A DNA stretch of 64,000 nucleotides from Epiperipatus broadwayi. Its lineage: Eukaryota > Onychophora > Udeonychophora > Euonychophora > Peripatidae. The notes under the pieces are model-generated. The model did no database searches, was not told the DNA's origin, and saw only the letters and a list, made by a program, of their open reading frames with translations. Below, one piece after another: positions 51,498 to 64,000 of this stretch; within the stretch, counting starts at the first letter, position 1; each line of letters opens with the position of its first letter. The position numbers were made by a program, and so were the translations under genes. The DNA lies in contig JAQFVV010000276.1 in NCBI GenBank assembly GCA_028023455.1, forward strand, positions 884,545 to 948,544, written 5' to 3'.

Positions 51498-52576
51498 CTC
51501 ACTGCAAATGATGCTTTTAAAGGATTGTTGTTTACAGAGATCTTAGGATTTTAACCAAAGAAAACACTGAAACCAACACATCTTTGACTTGCAGTCATAT
51601 ATACATGAACAGTAAGTATAGGACAATCCAAATTAATTTGTGTTTTAACTAAATATATATTTTTATGAGTTGTTTTTTTTAAAATAATATTCGTTGCTTA
51701 ATGTAAAAAACATTACAATGGCGACCCCCCGGTCATGTGACCAGCAGAACGGCGCCAATATGCTATCCAAGCCTAAGCAAATTACAGGTGAAGAAAAAAC
51801 ATATGCCAATGTAGCTAAAAATAATTTACAGGAAAATAATTTCTCTTCGGAAAAAAATAATCTATAACAAAAAGAACACAATCAAGTTCCAATTTTAGAA
51901 AAAAATAAAGTTTTCCATCGCTTCCGAAAAATAAATACTAATGATATTTTGCAGCTAGATATACAAACGCAAGAAAATCAATGCCCCCCTACCGCTCAGT
52001 GGAATAATGATGATTTGAAATAATATGTGAACAGTTTAATAATACGATCCCACATGGCCTTCATACGTCATTTCAAAAGATTTTTTTCTCCTCGTTCAAT
52101 AATATTATCAGCTACAGATGCAAATTTAGCGCTATATAAATTTCCTAGAAATCTACTTTATGAAGCAATAACACTACACGGACTTTGGAATAGCATACTA
52201 AGAATTGCTGATCATCCTAACTCACGATATTTAATCCTCGAATTTTATCAAGAAAGTCAAAAATCCCAGTTTCAAACCACCATTAAAACTAAAACTATGC
52301 ACTCATTGCAGTAGATCCAGATCAACATAACCAGATTACTGGCATAATCAAGAATGTATACCTTGGATATGACATCAAAATCTTTCAGAAAATTATGCAG
52401 TCATTTGGAAAAGTCATAGCATTCAACCCAATTTATCTGAAAGATACACCAGTGCTTGTATACAGCAATAGCTTTGACTTCAGGCTGAGATTGCATCCAG
52501 AAATAGATCCAAACAATATTCATACGCTATTTGCAGATCAGGAAACCATGCTGAGCCTCTTCATAAGAGGGCTTAA

Positions 52577-52656
52577 ACCCATATGTTACACATGCAGGAA
52601 GCGAGGCCACTTGGCAACCCATATGTTACACATGCAGGAAGCGAGGCCACTTGGCA
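52577..52656 (+). repeat. 40-bp tandem duplication within the ORF1 zinc knuckle
   Basis: The unit beginning ACCCATATGTTACACATGCA occurs twice with period 40. As 40 is not a multiple of three, the second copy reads in another frame and the CCHC motif is completed only after the shift. Confidence 0.95.
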
Positions 52657-53274
52657 ATGCAATGTGACACCAAAAAGAATCCACAATCGCAAAAAACAAA
52701 TGAAGTGCCCATCCAAACACATACTGAAGACAGCAACCACATATATAATAATAGCATAAATCCAAATATTTACAACAATATGCAAACAACTTCTCCACCT
52801 GAAGAAACACTCTCACTCCCTCTCATTAATCAAAATTCGAATGAGGAAAACAAAAACAAGGATGAACTAAACAGTGACCATCTGAAAAAACAATGTGATA
52901 ACAGAAAGAGTCTACAATAACAACAGACAAATAATCAGCTCAACCACACACAAACTGAAGATTTCAGGCACACTCACATAGTCAAGATAAATTCGGATAT
53001 GAATAACCAGATGCAAACAACTTCTTCATCTGCAGAAGATCAAACTACAAAAAACCAAGACAACAGTATACATGAACCAAACAGAATGAAGTACTTAAAT
53101 CTAAATGTCACATAAGCAACTCAAAACAACACAAGCAACTGTCAAAACATACAATGCATGAATGATTCAAATATTAACCCAACTGAAATATCACAAAGCA
53201 CTTACAGTGAAGCACAAAGTACCAATAGAACAAACATCACTCACACAATAAAAAATAACACATCAACATATATC

Positions 53275-53382
53275 ATGGAAGCAATCATGCCATGCCTTCC
53301 ACAAGTTGAAGTAAGTACAATAGAAAAAATGGAAGCAATCATGCCATGCCTTCCACAAGTTGAAGTAAGTACAATAGAAAAA
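53275..53382 (+). repeat. 54-bp in-frame tandem duplication in ORF1
   Basis: The 18-residue block MEAIMPCLPQVEVSTIEK occurs twice in direct succession with no nucleotide differences seen. Confidence 0.95.
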
Positions 53383-53627
53383 GAAAGGGCCAGGTCGCCC
53401 AAAAAGAAGCAAAAACAATAAAAAACCAAAAACAAAAGAGGACAACAACTCACAAACAGAAGAGTACAACACTGCATCATCATTAACCAGAATTCAAACA
53501 GATGACTGGTCACCAATGGACATCACTTCTATCTAACCAACCAATAAAACTCCAACAATGTACAGCTCATACAATGAAAACCAGTAAACATATTTCAAAA
53601 TGTGAACAATCCCAAAATACAACCATA

Positions 53628-56600
53628 ATGAAAGTCAAAATAACAGCTTTTAATGTGTGGGGTTTGAACTCAGCAAACAAACTACATCAACTTAGAGACT
53701 GGACCAAAATCACACAGACACATATATTGGGATTTCTGGAAACAAAAATATATAGTGGATCACAGATTGACCCAACAGTGCATCTTCGCACTGAAGACTT
53801 CTTTGCATGCTCCAGGGACATGTCATCACCTGTGGTTGGAACTGGCCTACATTATTCAGAATCATATATATCGATGCAAACTTGTTGATAGCTATATTTC
53901 ATCACTATGCAAACACTCTCAACATAGTTTTCACCTACAACCCACCTGGAAACATCATCATATCAAACATCTTACTCTCCATCAATTCACTGCTAGCATC
54001 AACTCCTTACCCAACTATCATCATGGGAGATTTTAACATGATGTGTACACAGATTTCATCTCAAAATGACTGCATCAAATTGCAATACCACTCATGAGTG
54101 CTGAAGGTTTTTTACCACCAAACACAGTAACATTTTATAATAACTGACACACATCTTTAATTGACCTTTGCTTTTATTCACCAATGCTGCATCATTACTT
54201 CAGCCTCAAGCTCAATCCATCCCCATTCTCAGATCACTCTGCTCAAACTGCAACACTTGATCTAACTGAAATTCATCCATCTACACTACCACTTGGAAAA
54301 ATAATGAGAATGCTAATACCAGCATCCACTCCAGAATCCCTTTTTTCTGAAACATATATTATGCTCCATAAACTTGAGGGACTACAACTAAGTGCTGTGC
54401 AGAGATATCAGGCGTACATAAATATACTTTTATTCAATATTGACCATGTCACCAAAAAAAACCTCCACCCTCCAGGCTATTAGCTCTGGTAGATGAACTT
54501 CACAAGAGGATAACAATGTCTAAACCCACTCAAAATACATATCAGCATATATATATATATAGCTCACCCAGGCATATAACAGCACATGTGCAGCACTTAA
54601 AGACTATCTAGCCATAAAAAAAACAAAATCTGCATCAGTCAACAACATACATAAACTAGAGGCTACATCAGATGGGCCATGGGTTTTCCCTCCACCATTA
54701 GAGTGCCTATGACACTTCAAATTGGAACAACTATACATGCAGCACATAACATGATTGAATCTATTTATAAGTATTTCAAACAGAATCTTCAGACCCATCA
54801 ACTCTTCAACCCACCCCCCGATTATTTTGGATCACCTGAAACAAATACACCATTTACCACTAATGAATTTGCTTTGAAGCTTGCCACTCTGCCCAATGCC
54901 TGTCATCCAGGCACTCATGGCATACCAAAATTTGTGTATGAGCACCTTAGCCATACAACTACTCAAGTATTATGTAATCTTGCAAACTATCTCTCACAAA
55001 AAATATACAACATTGAAAAGCTTTATCCAATTGCAATAGTACTATTTAATAAGAAACCAGCTCCAATAACCACCCTTAATAATATTAGGCCTATCTCCAT
55101 GTTCCCAATAACCATCAAGATCATTGAGAAAGTCATTAAAGACAGGATTGAGCCATATCTGCTCCTATTGATTTCACCATATTAGTTTGCAAGAAAGCAA
55201 TCATCTATAGGACAGGCGGCACTTCTTTTCAAAGCTGTATTGGGATCGGTGCAAGGCCGGAAAAAATACAGCCCAATTGCAGTTCAAATAGACATTGAGT
55301 CAGCTTTTGGTTCTGTGGCAATAGAAATATTAATTAAAATGTTGGCTACCACTGCAATACCTCACACTCTTTTATATGTTATAACCAATTTGTTGTTAAA
55401 TTGGGATATATGTATTACACTCAGTGGCAAAAATTCTGAATCCTTTACTTTTAACACAATCAATCTCACAAGGATCCTCCCTGAGTGCTTTACTTTTCAC
55501 TTTTTACATCAACCCTCTATTAGTACAAATCCAGCAAACATTCATTGGCATCCAAATACCAAACACATCTCAGCTGGTAACATGTATTGCTTATATGGAT
55601 GATATAACTGTCTTCCTCCCATCTAAAAAACACCTACTAGCCTTACATACAATACTACAAGAATTTGAATCTACACACAAACTCAGGGTCAATCTAAATA
55701 AGACTGCAGTTTGGTCTCTTTATAATGCAAAGCAGTGCACAGGCATGTATGGGGGTAGGCATCTGCTTTCTTGGGATTTCCTTTTTATATAAGTGCAAGT
55801 GCAATGAGGGTCAAGATCCAGAACAAACTCAAAGAAGAAACAGAGCAAATTACTACTTCTCTCTCAAAGGCATATCTTTCAATATACTCTAAGATCCAGC
55901 TATTTAACCAGCTAGCCATAACAAAAATCACATATTACTCACCCATTATCACGTTTCTAAAGGTTTTATTAAAAAAATCTCTTCTCTATGTAATAAGCTC
56001 TTGTGGCAGAGGAAGACTGTGTCAATATTTGCAAAACAACTTACCAGACCACCTATTCACAATGAACTAGGATTTCATAGTATTTATATTTACCATCCAC
56101 AGAAGGCTACAAACTTAATAGCATCCACAGTCAAACACTTTCCAATGCTTGAATGCCTACTTCAAATAACACCAACAAATAGACCACCCCCTGCCTATGA
56201 CCAACTAGCATCAATGATCAATCACATAAAAACCATGGCTCCACAGATATCTTTTCAGACAATATACAAGCATTCATACTGGCAAATTTATTCATTAATC
56301 CATCCAAATCCAAGCCATGACACCAATCTGACAATGCTGAAAATCAATAATCTACAATTACTCCATAAGTTTAAAAAATGGTCCCTGGAGCCAAAGTATT
56401 TTGATTTTTTGCTGAGACTAAACCTATATGCACTGCCTACGACATATTTTCTGAGATATCGGAGACTATACATGAACATTGATCCTTTTTGTCCCCTATG
56501 TCATAGGGCTGAAGAAACATAGGAACATCTATTCTATCTTTGTCCAACACTAAACAGAATTTGATTAATTATGATAGGAGCATATAGACAATCTAACACA

Positions 56601-56848
56601 ACCATTCAAACAATCTGTAATTCATATTGCAAAGGCTCTATTCCATCAGTCCATGCAGCCATTTTTGTGCTTTATGCATACTGGTACACTAGATGCACAT
56701 TCACTTTAGGTAACAACACAAGGTGACATCCATCAAATCAACTTTCAATATCAAACTGGCAAAACTACGAGCCAGAGACAATAAAATTGCACATCCAGAC
56801 ATCTATGCAGCAACCTGGTCACTGATAACACAACAATCAAACCTCTAA
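53628..56848 (+). pseudogene. LINE copy C ORF2: endonuclease, RT, zinc finger
   Basis: The ATG at 53628 starts MKVKITAFNVWGLNSANK, then GFLETKIYSGSQIDP (catalytic E), IIMGDFNMM near 54020 and PFSDHSAQ near 54220: the AP-endonuclease motifs in order. RT boxes follow: NIRPISMFPITIKIIEKVI (55080), VQIDIESAFGS (55280, first D), SQGSSLSALLFTFYINPL (55450) and YMDDITVF (55595, catalytic pair intact). The zinc finger CPLCHRAEET lies near 56490. At least six frameshifts and several stops break it. The usual YADD is YMDD here. Confidence 0.85.
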
Positions 56849-57315
56849 GATGGCTAAATAATCAACAATCTATGCAATCAACCAATATTTAAAAAAATAA
56901 GAAAGAAATGTGGCAATTATCTACAAATAAAAAAACAGTATGTTGTCTTTGATTGCATACTATTAATATAGAGAACAGTAACAACAAAATCAGAACTCAA
57001 ATACTGGAAAGCAAACTAAACCCAGCATTGCAATATACATACAAGTTGAAGTTTTGCAAATTGAACAATAATAACCCAAGACTTTTGAGAACTCTGATTA
57101 TAGCAAGCAATGCTCATAAATGTAATGTATACATATGTATTTCCCCCCCCCTTAACAATGTTTAAATATCTTTCCCTCCTAATTTAATTTTTTTTGTACA
57201 TCACAGATACAAACTTAAACTTGGTTTACTCACTAGCAATGTAAATATATGTATACGAAGTGTCTTATAGCAAATGTAACCCTATGGTCAACAATAAAGT
57301 TCTTTTCTTTGAAAC

Positions 57316-57552
<237 letters not shown>

Positions 57553-58007
57553 AACAACTTTTACATGTGTAAAACTACAACTACAGACTACCTATGTAAC
57601 CACAGCAATCTAAGCTATGTAAAACCATTCTAACTAATCCACAGCATAAATAAACTTTTACATACATAAACCTACACCTATGGATTGCTGATGAAACCAT
57701 GTCAATCCATGCCAAGTAAAAACCCTTGTAACTAATCCACAGCATGACAATTTTTTTGTAATCTCATGTAAATCAATAAATCATCTTTTATATATGTAAA
57801 CCTATATCTATGGATTACCATGTAAACACAGCAATCCAAGTTATGTAAAACCATGTAAATAATTGTAAAAATTTTTGTAATCCTGTGTAAAACAATAAAT
57901 CCATTTTTATATATGTAAACCTACAACTATGGATTGCCCATGTAAACACAGCAATCCAAGCTATGTAAACTCTTGTAACCCTTTAAGACAAATAAAGCTT
58001 GTTGTTG
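57553..58007 (+). mobile_element. LINE 3'-UTR-only unit with ~110-130-bp internal repeats (unit F)
   Basis: Four imperfect copies of a block containing TGTAAACCTACAACTATGGATTGC, CATGTAAACACAGCAATCCAAG and CTATGTAAA...TTGTAA follow each other. The last ends GACAAATAAAGCTTGTTGTTGAATAAT and runs into an AAT array. The placing of AATAAAG just before an AAT tail is the same as in copies A-D, so this is probably the 3' end of a related LINE subfamily with repeated 3' UTR. No coding sequence remains. Confidence 0.6.
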
Positions 58008-58049
58008 AATAATAATAATAATAATAACAATAATAATAATAATAATAAT
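58008..58049 (+). repeat. (AAT)n array 4, tail of unit F
   Basis: 42 bp of AAT with one AAC; it ends directly at the inverted 5' part of copy D. Confidence 0.95.
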
Positions 58050-58380
58050 TTTTGAGGTTGAGTTCAAACCCCTGACATTGATTGCCGCAATTTTTATTTT
58101 CATTATATGTTTTTTGATTGAGATTTAAATATTAGGGTTGATCTGGTGTTTCTTCCCATTCATTCTCATATTCCATTTCCAGATCTTCATCTGTTTTCAC
58201 TGTAGTTGTATTGTTGTGATCAGAAAGGCTAAGGTTGGCTTCTGTTTTGATTTTTTGGGGCCCTCTATTTTTCTTTGGTGGGCGGTCCTGTCTTCTTCTT
58301 TGTTCTGTGTCAGCTTTGGTGATTTGAGGCATATTTGGAGTGATAGCTTTCATAATTTCCATTGTTGTATTGTTTTAATA
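58050..58380 (-). pseudogene. LINE copy D, inverted 5' segment: ORF1 end and ORF2 start
   Basis: On the minus strand, from 58362 downwards, MEIMKAITPNMPQITKADTE, then RPPKKNRGPQKIK and a D/E-rich end with a stop at 58132 match the C-terminus of copy C ORF1. After a short spacer, ATG at about 58105 starts MKIKIAAINVRGLNSTSKI, the first residues of ORF2. The rest of ORF2 continues on the plus strand from about 58385. About 14 residues present in copy C (after NKL to before GFLE) are missing at the junction. Confidence 0.88.
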
Positions 58381-61949
<3,569 letters not shown>

Positions 61950-62245
61950 TAAAAATAAATATAATTCAATTCAATTCATTTATTTACCGTACAAAACTAC
62001 AGCATAAAGCCAATTACAGTATTGCACCATAACAAATATATAAATACATAAATGAGTTTAAATGACCAATTATTAATATATTTATGTGCCATATTTCAAT
62101 AAAAGATAATTAACACATTTAAAAATCTAAAGTAAAATTAAATATCAGCATATAAACAATTATTATTAAGACATTAATAGTAACAAATAAATAAAAGGGA
62201 TAAATATAAAGCACATAACAAAATAAAATAAAAAATAAAAAACAA

Positions 62246-62248
<3 letters not shown>

Positions 62249-62312
<64 letters not shown>

Positions 62313-62315
62313 ATA
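62249..62315. repeat. (TA)n microsatellite in the minus-strand LINE 3' UTR
   Basis: About 65 bp of TA with one slip. Confidence 0.95.
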
Positions 62316-62336
62316 AACAAAATTAAGTTAAACCAA

Positions 62337-63432
62337 TCAAATCTGACATTTAAATTTAATAACATTACAGAATTGATTATAATCTAAATTGAAGTAATTA
62401 ATATTGCTACAAATCTGATTATATAAAGATGGTAGCCTAAACAAAGGAGAAAATCTAAGAACATTGGAATGACAAGTTTTAATGTAACAAACAGAAACAG
62501 ACCGAGTATCATGCACATGAGATCTAATTATAACAGTAGAAATTGTATTAGATAAAAGAACTATTTTATTAACAAGTTTATAAAGATATTTAATATATCT
62601 ATATTGTCTTCTAGAAGAAAGATGAACAACAGTTTTATTTCCCAAAGAAACATTTTTAGAAAAATTATTATACACTGTTTGTAATAAATTACATCCCTGT
62701 TTAGAGCTAGGATTCCAAATGACTGAACAATATTCAATAATGGGAAGAACCAATGATAAAAATAATTTAAATTTTGTATCACCACTGAAATGATAACCAA
62801 ACCTTAGAATAGTACCTATAATTTTTAAAGCCTTACCAATAATCATTTCCAAATGAGGAAGAAAGGTTCCATTACTAGAAAATATAACTCCCAAATCTTT
62901 TTGGGATTCAACAGAAATAATTTTGTGAGAATTAATAAAATAAGAAAAATGCAAAACGTCAGATTTTTTAGAATACGAGACTAAAGAACATTTACTGAAA
63001 TTAACAGTCATATTATTTAGATCACACCAAGCACTAAAATTATCTATAGCATTTTGAAGAAGAGTGCAATCAAACACAGATGTGATTCTTCTAAAAATTT
63101 TACAGTCATCTGCATAGCACAAAAGATAAGACGATTTTAAGCAATCCTTAAGGTCATTCATATAAATGTTAAAAAGCATAGGTGCTAAAATACTACCCTG
63201 AGAAACCCCCAAATTACATTTAAAATTAGATGAAATAGTATGATTAAATTTAATGTATGCAGTACAACCATGAAGAAAGGATTGAAACCAATAAACAAGC
63301 TTAGTAGAAAAACCCATTTGATATAATTTGTGAAGAAGAATACTGTGGTCTACTTTATCAAAAGCTCTTGATAAATCAAAATAAACAACACCAAGTCTCT
63401 GTTGGTCTTCAATTGCATGAGCTATATGATCA
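62337..63432 (-). pseudogene. Jockey/CR1-like reverse transcriptase, 3' part, open
   Basis: About 365 codons are open without interruption, but there is no proper start: the frame begins inside the RT against an AAT array. Boxes in order: VVYFDLSRAFDKVDHSILL (first D), GVSQGSILAPMLFNIYMNDL, LLCYADDCKIF (YADD intact), FSKCSLVSY, and SQKDLGVIFSSNG (thumb, 'KDLGV'), then VLPIIEYCSVIWNP, HDTRS-type C-terminal residues and a stop at 62337. The 'KDLGV' and 'EY.S..WNP' boxes are typical of Jockey/CR1-group elements. The endonuclease is lost. The lack of stops suggests a recent insertion. Confidence 0.88.
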
Positions 63433-63434
63433 TA

Positions 63435-63612
<178 letters not shown>

Positions 63613-64000
63613 TTTCTAGATTTTATAATCAAGATGAATTTGAACGCTCTATTACTAAGTATTTTTTACATCACAGAAGAATGTACAGGTCAGTTGATCC
63701 ATTCTGTGGCCTTTGCCATATGGCTGAGGAGACTTTACAACATATAATTTTCAACTGCAAGGCCTTGTAGCAGACTATATGCATTTTGCAGGGCAAATAC
63801 AGAAAAAAAATACTACAATGATGCAAATTATATCAAATTACAAAGATAGGTCTATACCATTCATAAGAGCCTCAACATTTGTTTTATATGCACTTTGGTG
63901 CACTAGGTGTGTGTATTCATATTGGGTAATAACCCCAGAAGGTATCCAGCTACATTTGAAAATAAGTTGAATAAAATTCAAGTTAGAGACAAGCAGATCA
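63613..64000 (+). mobile_element. LINE copy E, 3' part, cut by window end
   Basis: Begins directly after array 6 with residues ITKYFLHHRRMYRSVDPFCG and the zinc finger CGLCHMAEETLQHIIFNC, then a stop. In a shifted frame RSIPFIRASTFVLYALWCTR follows, the same C-terminal block as in copies B and D. Divergence from copy D is clear, so this is an older copy or sister subfamily. Its 3' end lies outside the window. Confidence 0.82.

Larger units (their letters stand above)
51718..53513 (+). pseudogene. LINE copy C ORF1 (gag-like, CCHC zinc knuckle)
   Basis: An ATG at 51718 (MATPRSCDQQNGANM) opens the frame, which is cut by TAA codons near 51867 and 52021 but continues to 52314. A frameshifted part follows: YLGYDIKIFQKIMQSFG, then the knuckle CYTCRKRGHLAMQC at about 52585-52665. 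The knuckle region is doubled by a 40-bp tandem duplication that shifts the frame. The C-terminal part is polar and includes a second, in-frame 54-bp duplication, then a basic SPKKKQKQ. It ends shortly before ORF2. ORF1 proteins of this kind coat the element RNA. Confidence 0.75.
51498..57315 (+). mobile_element. LINE copy C, near full length
   Basis: This is the only copy in the window that retains a 5' UTR (51498-51717), ORF1, ORF2, the 3' UTR and a tail. The 3' end reads ACAATAAAGTTCTTTTC then TTTGAAACATAAT into array 3. Structure: ORF1 with CCHC knuckle, AP-like endonuclease, RT, zf-RVT finger. This is an APE-type non-LTR element, plausibly of the L1/Tx1 or a related clade. Confidence 0.85.

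Overview
This is a eukaryotic, almost certainly metazoan, window: strongly AT-rich, intron- and repeat-dominated, and packed with retroelement remains. It has no bacterial-style operons, rRNA, intact tRNA or CRISPR array. The mixture (RTE, Penelope-like elements with GIY-YIG endonuclease, APE-type LINEs with ORF1 zinc knuckles, tRNA-derived SINEs, long GATA and AAT microsatellites, hammerhead-like motifs) resembles a lophotrochozoan genome such as a mollusc, perhaps a cephalopod. That assignment is inference and weak. Only one host-gene candidate was found: a small exon for a 78-residue single-pass membrane protein at 18.05-18.35 kb.

Layout. 1.7-5.8 kb: one decayed RTE-type LINE (+), split by a second LINE inserted in the opposite strand (2.05-3.19 kb). 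5.8-11.2 kb: featureless AT-rich DNA, then a 0.7 kb polypyrimidine tract. 11.95-14.26 kb: a 312-bp tandem repeat followed by two Penelope-like (PLE) 3' fragments, each with inverted repeats, the second with a hammerhead-like core. 14.5-17.5 kb: a second RTE scrap and AT-rich DNA. 17.45-17.97 kb: a GATA array directly upstream of the small-protein exon. 18.4-18.75 kb: a foldback repeat carrying one hammerhead-like motif per arm. 19.64 kb: a tRNA-derived SINE with clear target-site duplication. 20.8-29.2 kb: several long palindromic (MITE-like) elements. 32.2-32.9 kb: a GATA/GACA array. 33.2-36.8 kb: PLE 3' ends in opposite orientation bounding about 3 kb. 38.3-39.15 kb: a DNA-transposon-like unit. 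39.9-45.25 kb: an LTR retrotransposon relic with a gag-like region, a polypurine tract and an internal satellite array of about 335-bp units.

49.3-64.0 kb is the most striking part. Successive copies of APE-type LINEs lie head to tail, and (AAT)n arrays separate every unit. Each array is the 3' tail of the unit before it and directly abuts the 5' end of the next. One copy (58.05-61.8 kb) carries a 5' inversion of the twin-priming type. A different, Jockey/CR1-like LINE sits on the minus strand between two of these arrays. The parsimonious reading is repeated insertion into AAT microsatellites, each insertion supplying a new AAT tail and so a new target.

All retroelement genes seen are broken by stops or frameshifts. 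The calls rest on motif recognition in translated sequence; no database search was run.
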